Shown here one piece after another: positions 52,436 to 61,261 of a DNA stretch of 64,000 bases. A program made the position numbers and the translations under genes. The stretch is from Candidatus Poribacteria bacterium (GTDB lineage Bacteria; Poribacteria; WGA-4E; GCA-2687025): contig JABGQA010000090.1 of assembly GCA_018644665.1 (NCBI GenBank), positions 62,001-126,000 of the forward strand. Reading direction: 5' to 3'. Position 1 is the stretch's first letter. Each line of letters opens with the position of its first letter. The notes beneath the pieces are model-generated. The model was not told where the DNA came from. It worked only from the letters and a program-made list of their open reading frames with translations, and ran no database searches.

Positions 52436-53554
52436 CTAACGGTGGGCCAGCTCGGCGGAGGCGTCAAGATAGCGCTTGATGCCCTCGCCAGGTACGTTCC
52501 ACGGGATGTGGTTGCCGATGCACATCATGTAGCCGCCAGACATGCTCGCCGTCTCGACCATATCTACGACCATCGCGTCGATTCGGGCCGGGTCGTTGGA
52601 CATGAGGACGCGGTTGTCGCCTTCGCCCGCGAGGAAGCAGTCCTCGTAGCGCCGTGCGATCGCCTTGTAGTCGGTGTACGGCTCGGAGATGATGCCGCGG
52701 GCGCCGCACGCCATGACGTCGTCCGCGTAGGCGTCCATGCACCCGTCCGCCATGAAGATGACCTCCTTGCCCGCGTCGCGGAGCATCGCCCAGTACTCCT
52801 CGTAGCGCGGGAAGACGTACTTGTGCATCCACGCGGGCGAGCAGACGGGGCCGCGCGACGTCACGATGTCATCGTGGCAGACGACGAAGTTCACCGGCAG
52901 CCGCGCGAAGGAGCGGAAGACGCGTCGGTTTATCTCGGCGAACTCGTCCATGATGCGCTCAAACCGCGGGTCCAGGCAGGTTTCGAGGAACAGCTCCCAG
53001 CCGAATGTCAGCAGCGGCCACATGAACGTCGTGTTGTAGAAGCCGACAGAAGACGCCGATCCCTCGACCCCGCGATTCCCGAGATCGGCCGCGTAGTTCC
53101 GCCGGTACGCCTGGTACAGCGCCTCTTCGTCCGAATAGTCCCGCGATTCGACCACGGGGATGTCGGTGAAGTCCCCCTGGGCGACGGGTGAGAACGCGAA
53201 GACGTCGTCCGCGGTCGCGAACTTCTCGCCCCAATCCCAATGGCTGGTCTCGGCGGCGCCCCACCGCACGTGCCGGCGGCCTTCGTCGTCGACAAGCATG
53301 GAGCTGTCGGCGCCGTCGAGGCGGGGACGCGGAACGGGGTCGTCGGTCGCGGGGACGCCGAGGCCGAGTTGCGGGTACAGCTCTCGGAGCCGTAGGCGGC
53401 ACTCCCGCGGGTGATCGTAGTAATCGATACCCGTCAGGTACGTCTCCGCGTCCGGGCAGGACCAGTGCTCCCAATGCGGGATTCGCTCGGGGGCCATCCC
53501 CATGTACGCCATGTAGCGCGCGTCGGCTGCGTTCACCGGTCGCTCGGTTGTCAT
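52436..53554 (-). CDS. URO-D-family protein without His-x-Cys
   Basis: This 372-residue URO-D-fold protein aligns with its neighbour but at the zinc motif reads FMADGCMDA: Met and Asp replace the His and Cys ligands. The C-terminal GGYMMCIGNHIPWNVPGEGIKRYL segment is typical of the family. It may have another activity, such as decarboxylation, or bind metal differently. The ATG overlaps the stop of the adjacent URO-D gene by four bases, so they are co-translated. True UroD acts in haem synthesis, but this cluster is not with haem genes. Confidence 0.78.
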   Translation of the reverse strand: MTTERPVNAADARYMAYMGMAPERIPHWEHWSCPDAETYLTGIDYYDHPRECRLRLRELYPQLGLGVPATDDPVPRPRLDGADSSMLVDDEGRRHVRWGAAETSHWDWGEKFATADDVFAFSPVAQGDFTDIPVVESRDYSDEEALYQAYRRNYAADLGNRGVEGSASSVGFYNTTFMWPLLTFGWELFLETCLDPRFERIMDEFAEINRRVFRSFARLPVNFVVCHDDIVTSRGPVCSPAWMHKYVFPRYEEYWAMLRDAGKEVIFMADGCMDAYADDVMACGARGIISEPYTDYKAIARRYEDCFLAGEGDNRVLMSNDPARIDAMVVDMVETASMSGGYMMCIGNHIPWNVPGEGIKRYLDASAELAHR

Positions 53555-54705
53555 CCGCCTAGCTCCACGCACCGACGCCGGTAGTGCAGGTAGTTCTCGT
53601 ACGGCACTTCCTCAGGCACTCCGTGGTCGCAGGTAGGTATGTAGCCGCCGCGTTCGCGCATCGCTGGGAGGATGCGCTCCACCATGCGGTCTATGTCGTC
53701 CGTGGAGCGGGCCAGGACGCGCTTGTCGATCCCGCCGAACATCACGAGATCAGGGTACTCCTCCGCCGTGCGCACGACGTCACATCCAGCGGCGACCTCG
53801 AACGGGCTCATGACGTCCATGCCCAGTTCGCGGTAGATGGGGATGACCTCGTCGACATTGCCGTCCGTGTCGATGTGCAGGTGGAGATGGCGACCGCGGT
53901 CCAACTGCCGGGAGCGCACGTTGCCGATCAGCTGTTGGTAGTATGGGGTCAGGAACTCGGTCATCATGGCTGGGCTCAGTAGCATCCCGCCCTTGTAGCA
54001 GATGTCCTCGGCCAGGAACAGTTCGTCGATCGTGACACGCTCCTGGTGACGCGCGATGACGGCGTCGGCGAGGTCGTACCACGCGCGCATGCAGGCGTGA
54101 ACAACGTCTGGATCGTCGTAGAACATCATCGGCAGGTCGGCGGGGCCAATCAGGCTGCGGAGGTACATGTACCCGCCAACGAGCCCTTGGGAGATCATGT
54201 ATCCCTGCTGCGCGGCCTCCTCAGCGCGATCCATGCGGGCGTCGAGGCTCGCGTACCGCCCCTCGGATGTCGGGTTGAGGCGCCACAAGACGTCCTCTTC
54301 CCACGACCTTTGGTCGATGACAGGGTGCCGCATGTATTCGGGCATGAACCCGTTCCGCCGGCCCTTGAAGTAGAGCACGTGGCGGCCCGCGTAGTCCTGC
54401 TCCACCTCGTGGTCGCCTCGATCCTCGACTACCTTCGTCTCGAATGCGGGCGAGAACGCCGCTTCGCACCACCCGAGCTGACCGAGCCCGTGCGATCCGC
54501 CCGGGTCGTAGGAGAACAGATCGGCGTGGTTGGCGTCCGCAGGCAATCCCTGCTCGCGCCAGCGCTCAAGACAGTAGAACCCGAACTCGCGCCGCACGAG
54601 CGGGGCGCCGGGCGTGATCGCGTATGTGTCCCGTAGCCTACGCGCTCCGGGGGGCATCTGCTCGCGGTCGGTCGGGGTCTGCAGCGACGTCGTAGGTGGA
54701 GACAT
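53551..54705 (-). CDS. URO-D-family protein
   Basis: This 384-residue protein has the URO-D barrel with an N-terminal extension (about 40 residues, Pro/Thr-rich). At the zinc-motif position it reads LHIDTDGNVDE: Asp-Thr-Asp in place of His-x-Cys, though a His-Leu-His run lies just before. The ending GGYIPTCDHGVPEEVPYENYLHY is a common variant of the family. The ATG at 54705 lacks a strong ribosome site; a TTG at 54726 is less likely. It follows the next URO-D gene by 130 bases on the same strand. Confidence 0.77.
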   Translation of the reverse strand: MSPPTTSLQTPTDREQMPPGARRLRDTYAITPGAPLVRREFGFYCLERWREQGLPADANHADLFSYDPGGSHGLGQLGWCEAAFSPAFETKVVEDRGDHEVEQDYAGRHVLYFKGRRNGFMPEYMRHPVIDQRSWEEDVLWRLNPTSEGRYASLDARMDRAEEAAQQGYMISQGLVGGYMYLRSLIGPADLPMMFYDDPDVVHACMRAWYDLADAVIARHQERVTIDELFLAEDICYKGGMLLSPAMMTEFLTPYYQQLIGNVRSRQLDRGRHLHLHIDTDGNVDEVIPIYRELGMDVMSPFEVAAGCDVVRTAEEYPDLVMFGGIDKRVLARSTDDIDRMVERILPAMRERGGYIPTCDHGVPEEVPYENYLHYRRRCVELGG

Positions 54706-54835
54706 GAGAGGCCCACGGTTTGGCAAAGATGGGCTCGCCCGCTCCCGCGGCCCGTCACGGCCGATTAGTAGCCGCGGGTCGAGTCCATGTCGAGTCTGCC
54801 GTCTGCGGGAGCTGGTGGCGTCGCGTATTCGCCGG

Positions 54836-55921
54836 CTACAGCCCGCGTCTCTCCGCGCCGTACGTCAACGCGGTGCGCAGGAACGCCTCGATGTTCTCCA
54901 ACGGGGTCTCGGGCATGATCCCGTTGGACGCTGCGAGCAAGCAACCGCCTTCGGAGCTATCGCAGATATCCATGAGCCGCCTCGTACCCGCCGCGACGTC
55001 CTCCGGTGTTCCGGTCGGCAGGAGGTATTGGATGTCGATGCCGACGTGGAACGTGATGTCCTTTCCATACGCTGCCGCGAGGCTCGGCAGGTCCATCGGC
55101 GGCCCCTGGAGCGGATGCAGCGTGTCGACCCCGATCGCGACCAGATCCGGGATGATCCGGTCGATGGCGCCGTCCGAGTGGAACCAGAAGTGCATCCCAC
55201 GTTTGTGGCAGTGGTCAGCCAATTCCTCGTAATACGGAAGGTACATGTCCCGGAACAGCGCGGCGGAAAACAGCAGGTCGTCCTGCCCGGCGAGATCGTC
55301 CGATGTGAAATACCCGTCGGCGCCGACTTCGGCGTACCGATCGATCACGACCTTGTGATAGTCGGTGAACGCCCGGAGGAGTCGCTTGACCCGGTCCGGG
55401 TTGTCCAGCATCTCGCACAGCATCTCTTCCATGCCGAAGAGGAACCAGGATCGCTCGAACAGACAGAAGAAGTCCCAAGCGAGCAGGTACCGGTCGGGGT
55501 TCGCCTTTGCAGTCGCGGCCGCGCCGGCGAAGTACGCCGGGTTGTCCGGGCTCGGCATGGCCGCGATGAACTCATCGATCAGGTCCGTCGAGCTCACGAC
55601 GAGGCGCGACGTGAACCCCTCTCCGTTCAGGTCACCTCGGTCGTCCTCGATGGACCAGCGGTATTCGTACGACGTGCCTGCGGGGGCCCGCAGGTCGCCC
55701 GGAGCAGCGTAGGATAGCGTCACGTAGTCGTCCACGACCGCCTCGTTCAGGCGATACAGCCGCGAGCCGTATTTGTCGATCGTCCCGCCATTGTAGAACT
55801 TCGCCCACCCGAGAGGCGTCCGCGGGATGTCCCCGCCGTTGCGCTCGATGACATTGGTCATTTGCGCGCGCGTCAGTGGCGGGACGCTGGGTATGTCGAG
55901 AGCGATGGGGTCACGCCGCAT
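54836..55921 (-). CDS. URO-D-family protein in the zinc-efflux operon
   Basis: This 361-residue URO-D-fold protein reads FWFHSDGAIDRI at the zinc motif: the His is kept, the Cys is Asp. HSDG is a frequent variant in uncharacterised URO-D proteins. The C-terminal GGCLLAASNGIMPETPLENIEAFLRTALTYG is closest to the His-x-Cys member at 51.4 kb. GGGAG seven bases before the ATG supports the start. The gene begins only 41 bases after the ArsR-type repressor gene, on the same strand, so it may be under zinc control. Confidence 0.8.
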   Translation of the reverse strand: MRRDPIALDIPSVPPLTRAQMTNVIERNGGDIPRTPLGWAKFYNGGTIDKYGSRLYRLNEAVVDDYVTLSYAAPGDLRAPAGTSYEYRWSIEDDRGDLNGEGFTSRLVVSSTDLIDEFIAAMPSPDNPAYFAGAAATAKANPDRYLLAWDFFCLFERSWFLFGMEEMLCEMLDNPDRVKRLLRAFTDYHKVVIDRYAEVGADGYFTSDDLAGQDDLLFSAALFRDMYLPYYEELADHCHKRGMHFWFHSDGAIDRIIPDLVAIGVDTLHPLQGPPMDLPSLAAAYGKDITFHVGIDIQYLLPTGTPEDVAAGTRRLMDICDSSEGGCLLAASNGIMPETPLENIEAFLRTALTYGAERRGL

Positions 55922-55962
55922 GGTAAACTCCCGAAATGTGTCGTCAGCCGAGGCGCCGCTGA

Positions 55963-56265
55963 TCACGGGTGCGTCGCGTGCTCGAGCGCCTGGGCGAACA
56001 GTTCGCGCACATGGTCGTCGTCGAGCTCGTAGTAAACCGATCGTCCCTCGCGCCGGCGTCGCACGATTCGCGAGGCGTGCAGGAACGCCAGCTGGTGCGA
56101 CACCGCCGAAGGACTCATCTCCACCGCCCGCGCAATGTCCCCGGCGGCCATCTCGCCGCCCGTAAGGGCGTGCAGTATCCCAAGGCGCGTCGGGTCCGCG
56201 AGCGCCTTGAACAGCTGCGCCATCGTCTGCAGCGTCGTCGCACCGGGCCGCCTCACACCCGTCAT
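55963..56265 (-). CDS. ArsR/SmtB-family zinc-responsive repressor (CzrA-like)
   Basis: This 100-residue winged-helix repressor has the ArsR recognition helix MSPSAVSHQLAFLHASRIV and the wing RRREGRSVYYEL. Its last helix carries D83-x-H85-x10-H96-x2-H99, exactly the alpha-5 zinc/cobalt site of CzrA and SmtB; the alpha-3N cysteine site of CadC is absent. It should release DNA when zinc is in excess and thereby control the adjacent P-type ATPase. The ATG overlaps the ATPase stop by four bases. The repressor lies downstream of its target in the same operon, an autoregulatory arrangement. Confidence 0.9.
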   Translation of the reverse strand: MTGVRRPGATTLQTMAQLFKALADPTRLGILHALTGGEMAAGDIARAVEMSPSAVSHQLAFLHASRIVRRRREGRSVYYELDDDHVRELFAQALEHATHP

Positions 56266-58412
56266 CGCGCCGACCCCGTGGCCGCACGCGGCGACCGAAG
56301 CAACCGAAGGCTGTTGCCGACGACCACAAGCGTCAGCCCAACATCCGCGACGACAGCCATCCACAGCGTCGCCGCGCCGACAGCGACGAGAGCCATCACC
56401 CCGAGCTTGATGCCCGCGGCGGCCGCGATGTTGCTGACGACGGTGCGGCGCGCCCGGCGCGCCAAACGCATCGCCGTAGGAAGCTTCAGCAGGTCGTCGC
56501 CCATCAGCGCGACATCGGCAGTCTCAATGGCCACGTCCGTGCCGGACGCGCCCATCGCGATGCCAACCGTGGCCGCCGCTAGCGCGGGCGCGTCGTTGAT
56601 GCCATCTCCCACCATCGCCGCAGCGCCGTGCCTAGCAACTAACTCCCGCACGAGTCGGACCTTGTCGTCCGGGAGCAATCCCGCTCGTGCGTCGCGGACC
56701 CCAACCGCGTCGGCGACCCGTTCGCCCGACGCTCGGTTGTCCCCGGTCAGCATGACCGTGTGGGAGACGCCAACACGGGCGAGCCTGGCGACCGCGTCTC
56801 GCGCCTCGGGCCGCACCGTGTCACCAAGAGAGATATAGCCCAGCAATTCGTCGTTCAAAGCCACGAGAGCGATGGTTTTCCCCGTCGCTTGCGCCGTCAG
56901 GATCGCGTCAGCGTGAGCATCGTAAGAGACGCCGAGTGTGTCGAGTAACCGTGTGGAACCGACGGCGACGGCCCCGTCCGGCCGCGTGAGCGTCGCGCCG
57001 CGCCCAGGGTATGCCGCGAACACGCCTGTTCCGCTCCCGACATCCAGTCCGCGCCCTTCGGCTTCGTCCACGATGGCCCGGGCCACGACATGCTCGGAGC
57101 GCTGCTCAACGGACGCCGCCAGCGCCAGCAGCTCATCCGGCGTACCGACACACGCGACCACATCCGTCACGCGCGGCGTTCCCGCCGTGAGGGTGCCCGT
57201 CTTGTCGAAGGCGACGGCGCGAACAGCCCCAAGGGCCTCCAGCTGAGCGCCGCCCTTGACCAGCACGCCCATGCGCGCCAGGCGAGCCATCGCCGACGCT
57301 GTCGCGACGGGCGTTGCGAGCACGAACGCGCACGGGCATCCCGCGACGAGAAGGACGAGCCCCCTATAGACCCACGGTCTCGCCGGCTGGCCGAGGAGAA
57401 GGGCCGGGACGACTGCCGTCAACGCTGCCAGCGCTAGCATCGCGGGGGTGTAGTAGGCGGCGAACTTGTCGACGATGCGTTGCGTCGGCGCGCGGGAGCG
57501 TTGGGCGTCCCGGACATGCGCCAGGATGCGGGCGACGACGGTGCCATCGGCCTCGGCGCCGATCGTGTAGTCGAGCGAGCCGGAGCCGTTGAGGGAGCCC
57601 GCGAACACGCTGTCTCCCGGCTCCTTGACGAGCAGCTTCGACTCGCCGGTTATTGGCCCTTCGTTCACCTCGGACATCCCGTTGACGACCGCGCCGTCCA
57701 GAGCGAAGCGTTCGCCTGGCCGCGCCATCGCAGTGTCCCCCACGCGCGCTTCCGCGACAGGCACGTCCACGGGTCGGCCGTCGCGCAGTAGTGTCACCGT
57801 AGCGGGGATCAGCGCTAGTAGGTCGTTGATCGCACGCCTCGACTCCGCTACCGTGCGGCGTTCGACGAGTTCCGACACCGCGAACAGCACGACGACTGTC
57901 GCCGCCTCGGCCCACTCCCCCAGCGCGATGGCGCCTCCTACGGCAATCGACATCAGGACATCGATGGTGATAGAGCGGCGAGCCAGGTCGCTGGCGGCGG
58001 AGCGCAGCAGAGGGATGCCCCCAACGGCGAGCGCGGCCACGAGCAGGACCTGGGATGCGGCGTCACGACCGACATACCCCGACACGAGGCCAGCGATCCA
58101 CAGCGCCGCGCTCGCTGCGAGCACGGCCGCTTCCGCCCATCGGCCGGGCAGCGCGTCGTCCCCCTGCGCGCCGTCGCCCCCGTCTTCGTGTGTCGAGACA
58201 GTGAAGCCCAACCGGCGCACTGTGCCGACGATGTCGGGGTCGCCGTCGTCGACGCTCACAGACATCTCGCCAGCCAGAAAGTCCACGTCTGCGTCAACCA
58301 CCCCCGCGAGCCCGTTGACGGCGTTGCGAATCGACGCCGCGCAGCCAGGGCAGTCCATACCTCCAACGGCGTACTGCCGCCGCGCAACGCGCACAGTCGT
58401 GTCGACGCCCAT
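56262..58412 (-). CDS. zinc/cadmium-type P1B ATPase
   Basis: This 716-residue heavy-metal pump has one N-terminal metal-binding domain (GMDCPGC, about 18-24), the TGE phosphatase loop (GPITGESK), the CPC motif in membrane helix 6 (AGCPCAF), the phosphorylation site DKTGTLT and GDGINDAPAL. The last helix has AVVADVGLTLVVVGNSLRLL, with the membrane aspartate that defines the P1B-2 (Zn/Cd/Pb) group. It exports metal from the cytoplasm. The start at 58412 is uncertain; ATG 58451 is upstream of the predicted transcription start. The zinc-type ArsR repressor follows. Confidence 0.92.
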   Translation of the reverse strand: MGVDTTVRVARRQYAVGGMDCPGCAASIRNAVNGLAGVVDADVDFLAGEMSVSVDDGDPDIVGTVRRLGFTVSTHEDGGDGAQGDDALPGRWAEAAVLAASAALWIAGLVSGYVGRDAASQVLLVAALAVGGIPLLRSAASDLARRSITIDVLMSIAVGGAIALGEWAEAATVVVLFAVSELVERRTVAESRRAINDLLALIPATVTLLRDGRPVDVPVAEARVGDTAMARPGERFALDGAVVNGMSEVNEGPITGESKLLVKEPGDSVFAGSLNGSGSLDYTIGAEADGTVVARILAHVRDAQRSRAPTQRIVDKFAAYYTPAMLALAALTAVVPALLLGQPARPWVYRGLVLLVAGCPCAFVLATPVATASAMARLARMGVLVKGGAQLEALGAVRAVAFDKTGTLTAGTPRVTDVVACVGTPDELLALAASVEQRSEHVVARAIVDEAEGRGLDVGSGTGVFAAYPGRGATLTRPDGAVAVGSTRLLDTLGVSYDAHADAILTAQATGKTIALVALNDELLGYISLGDTVRPEARDAVARLARVGVSHTVMLTGDNRASGERVADAVGVRDARAGLLPDDKVRLVRELVARHGAAAMVGDGINDAPALAAATVGIAMGASGTDVAIETADVALMGDDLLKLPTAMRLARRARRTVVSNIAAAAGIKLGVMALVAVGAATLWMAVVADVGLTLVVVGNSLRLLRSPRAATGSAR

Positions 58413-58435
58413 GCGATAGCCCCACATATGAACGA

Positions 58436-58451
58436 TTGAGCAACTATTCAA
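58436..58451. promoter_or_regulatory. candidate operator for the ArsR-type repressor
   Basis: TTGA-N8-TCAA (58436-58439 and 58448-58451) is an AT-rich imperfect palindrome just downstream of the predicted -10 box and over the transcription start of the P-type ATPase. TGAA at 58429-58432 extends it. ArsR-family operators are AT-rich dyads with TGAA/TTCA or TTGA/TCAA ends in this position. Confidence 0.4.
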
Positions 58452-58456
58452 CTGTC

Positions 58457-58485
58457 AGTATGGCACCGGGCAGACGGGCCGTCAA
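58457..58485 (-). promoter_or_regulatory. sigma-70-type promoter of the zinc-efflux operon
   Basis: On the minus strand TTGACG (58485-58480) is followed after exactly 17 bases by CATACT (58462-58457), close to TTGACA/TATAAT. The start would fall near 58450, inside the operator-like dyad, with a leader of about 37 bases to the ATG at 58412. Confidence 0.5.
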
Positions 58486-58559
58486 GGCCGCTACGCCGGG
58501 ATGGCATCAGGCGAACGCCCCTTCTCCCGCGCGTAGCCATTGGGTATCGTCTAGGGCGG

Positions 58560-60116
58560 ATGGGAACACACCGACAGATTCCGCTTTTCGATACCGCGTG
58601 GCTGACTATTCTGGCAGTCGTCGTGGGCGTGGCCGCGCCGTTGACGGCTGTGGCAGCCGTGCCGGAGTACGTGCTGGACGCCACCTGGCGTGACTCGCTC
58701 GACTTCCTTCTGACGCGTGGTGAAATTCACGACGTGTACCGCACGTCGCGCCCGCACGGGCACGCAGAGCTGCAGGCGGTCTTCCCGAGAGTAGATCCCG
58801 GGGCCGACGGCCTCGCGGCCGGCATCGTGACCGGCCTGGCGCGGTCGTTGAGCCACACGGGGGCCTTCGGGGCCAAGCTCTGGACCGAAGCTGACCTCGC
58901 GCCGGAGCATGACCCGCGTGTCCTGCCTCGGGCGCGCGCCGCCATCCGGTACGCTAACCCGCGCGGGTTGACCCTATACCAGGAATTCACCGTCCGACCG
59001 GGGTCGGCGGACGACGCCCACGTCCGTGGCGGGCAGACCGCTCAGTTCCGCACGCGCGTTTGGAACCCCGGGGACCTACTACCGTCCGGTGGGTACGTCG
59101 CCGATTTCACACGCGCGTTCGTGCGGATGCCAGTCGCAGGCGTCACCGTGACGGTGGGGCGCCAACCGTTCCGGTGGGGACCCGGCAGGTCGGGAGCGCT
59201 GACGCTGTCCGACGCCAGCCCAGCGTTGGACGGGGTCTCTCTCAGCGGCCGCTTTGGGCCGGTGCTCGGAACGGCGGTGTTCGCGACGCTCAACCGCCTA
59301 TGGCACGACGACGGCGACCGACGGTATCTCGCTCGCCGGTACTTCTCGGCGCACCGCCTGCACTGGCAGTTGTCGGAGCGCCTTGAGATCGGCGTAATGG
59401 ACACCGTGCTGTACGGCGGAGACGGCCGTCAGGTAGAGCCGTACTACCTGAACCCCGTGCTACCGTTCTACGCTAGCCAATTCAACGCCACGTCCGACGG
59501 CAACGCAGCCACGCTCGACGACAACGCCATGATCGGAGCGGACGTGCGGTGGACGCCGGCCCCGGACTGGTCGGCGTACGGGGAACTCCTCATCGATGAC
59601 TTCGCGTACGACGCCGACTCCGACGACCCCAATGCGCTCGCATGGATGGTCGGGTGCCATCGCGCCGGTCTTTGGACCCGCGGCGAAGCGCGCGTGGAGT
59701 ACGCGCGGGCAGGACGGTACACGTACACCCACCTCCGTCAGGAGAACCAATACACTCACTACGGCGCGTCGCTTGGGCCAATTCTGGGCAACGACGCCGA
59801 CACCCTGTCCGCAGAAGCCGCGTGGTGGGTGTCTCCCGACTCCCGGCTGTCGCTGCGTGTCGAGCAACGACGGAAGGGAGACTCCGGAGTGGACGACAGG
59901 TACCGCGGCGAGACCGCCACTGGGTTTCTCCGAGGCGCGGCGTCGACCACACGGACGGCCCGTCTCGGCGGCTGGCGCCGTGTGGGCCCGGACTGGCTCC
60001 TCACTGGCAGCGCGGCGTATGTCGACCAGCGCAACCGCGACAACGTCCCCGGGGCCGACGCGGACACATGGGAGTGGCGCGGCACGATCGGACGTCGCCT
60101 GCACATCGACCGCTAG
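58560..60116 (+). CDS. outer-membrane beta-barrel protein, capsule assembly Wzi-like
   Basis: This 518-residue protein has a signal peptide (cleavage near residue 33, AVAA) and a series of amphipathic strands typical of an outer-membrane barrel. It resembles the Wzi family: VGRQPFRWGPGRSGALTLSDASPALDGVSL, then HRLHWQLSERLEIGVMDTVLYGGDGRQVEPYYLNPVLPFYASQF. E. coli Wzi is a lectin that attaches capsule to the cell surface; this family also occurs in lineages without typical capsule genes. No capsule genes are nearby. The AGGGCGG lies very close to the ATG, so a start slightly downstream is possible. It is divergent from the P-type ATPase. Confidence 0.78.
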   Translation: MGTHRQIPLFDTAWLTILAVVVGVAAPLTAVAAVPEYVLDATWRDSLDFLLTRGEIHDVYRTSRPHGHAELQAVFPRVDPGADGLAAGIVTGLARSLSHTGAFGAKLWTEADLAPEHDPRVLPRARAAIRYANPRGLTLYQEFTVRPGSADDAHVRGGQTAQFRTRVWNPGDLLPSGGYVADFTRAFVRMPVAGVTVTVGRQPFRWGPGRSGALTLSDASPALDGVSLSGRFGPVLGTAVFATLNRLWHDDGDRRYLARRYFSAHRLHWQLSERLEIGVMDTVLYGGDGRQVEPYYLNPVLPFYASQFNATSDGNAATLDDNAMIGADVRWTPAPDWSAYGELLIDDFAYDADSDDPNALAWMVGCHRAGLWTRGEARVEYARAGRYTYTHLRQENQYTHYGASLGPILGNDADTLSAEAAWWVSPDSRLSLRVEQRRKGDSGVDDRYRGETATGFLRGAASTTRTARLGGWRRVGPDWLLTGSAAYVDQRNRDNVPGADADTWEWRGTIGRRLHIDR

Positions 60117-60247
60117 ACGGGCGTGGCGTCGATGAACATATGGCGTCTACGAGCGTTCCACCAATGCGTGCCGGCCGCGGCCCATATCCCCGCCGCAGGC
60201 CTTTCCGATATACTGAATGCACACACGAACGACGCGAGGACCCGCCT

Positions 60248-61261
60248 GTGGCGAGACGTGTACGGGGGATGCGGATAGAAGCCGGGTCGCAGCTGCAGAA
60301 GGCCTACCTGCGCGGCGCGGACCTGTTCGAGGCCGACCTACAGAACTGCGATCTTGCCGGCGCCAACCTGAACGGCGCGGACCTGCGCTGGGCGCGGCTG
60401 CGGTGGGCGGACCTCGCGGAAACCACCATGGTCGGCGCCGACCTGCGGTGGGCCGATCTACGAGGATGCAATCTCAGTGGAGCGAAGCTCGGCGGGGCCG
60501 ACGTCCGGTGGGCCAACGTCAGCGAGGCTGACATCGCGGGGGCAGACCTAAACGGTTGCGATCTGCGCTGGATCGACTTCCGAGAGTCGAATCTGCTGCG
60601 CGCCACGCTGGTAGGTTCCAGCCTCACAGGCGCCGACCTACGGATGACCGACTTCCGGTGGGCGGATCTTAGCGGCGGCACGTTCGCCGAGGCGAATCTC
60701 TTCCGCGCCAACCTCACCGACGCCGACCTCAGCCGCGCACAACTCCCCGACGTCGACCTGAGCGGCGCCACGCTGCAGGGCGTCACCCTCAGCGGCGCGG
60801 ACCTGCAAGGCACGAACCTGCAGGGCGCCAACCTGATAAAGACGGACATGGGTGGCGCCAACTTCGCCAACGCGAACTTGCACGGCGCGACGCTCCAGCG
60901 GGCGGACCTCGCGGAGGCGAACTTTACGGGCGCGGACCTGACTGAGGCTAGCCTGGCGCGGGCCGTCGCGATGCGAGGCAACTTCACCGAGATCCGCGGC
61001 CACCGCCTCAGCCTGGAGGGCGCGTTCCTCATCCGCGCGCAATTCACCGAAGCGAACCTGACAGCCGCCAACGTCTCGGAGGCCAACGTCAGCCGCGCCG
61101 ACCTCCGTTGGGCCGACCTTACCGACGCGGACCTTCGTTGGGCCGAGTTCACGGAAGCCGATCTGACGCGGGCAACAACCGAGACCGCGCGCTACAACAC
61201 AAGCACACGCTTCCCTGAGGGGTACGATCCCGCGAAGGCCGGCATGATACAGGTGGTCTAG
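60248..61261 (+). CDS. pentapeptide-repeat protein
   Basis: This 337-residue protein is a continuous right-handed quadrilateral beta-helix from residue ~15 to ~320, about 60 repeats of A(D/N)LxX. An unusual feature is the recurring R-W in the variable positions (ADLRWADL, RLRWADL, DVRWANV, FRWADL), which places Arg and Trp on one face. No signal peptide or other domain is seen. Functions of such proteins range from DNA mimicry against gyrase to membrane scaffolding; none can be assigned. The GTG at 60248 has GAGGA at good distance and is preferred to the ATG at 60269. Its end overlaps the creatininase stop by four bases. Confidence 0.85.
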   Translation: MARRVRGMRIEAGSQLQKAYLRGADLFEADLQNCDLAGANLNGADLRWARLRWADLAETTMVGADLRWADLRGCNLSGAKLGGADVRWANVSEADIAGADLNGCDLRWIDFRESNLLRATLVGSSLTGADLRMTDFRWADLSGGTFAEANLFRANLTDADLSRAQLPDVDLSGATLQGVTLSGADLQGTNLQGANLIKTDMGGANFANANLHGATLQRADLAEANFTGADLTEASLARAVAMRGNFTEIRGHRLSLEGAFLIRAQFTEANLTAANVSEANVSRADLRWADLTDADLRWAEFTEADLTRATTETARYNTSTRFPEGYDPAKAGMIQVV

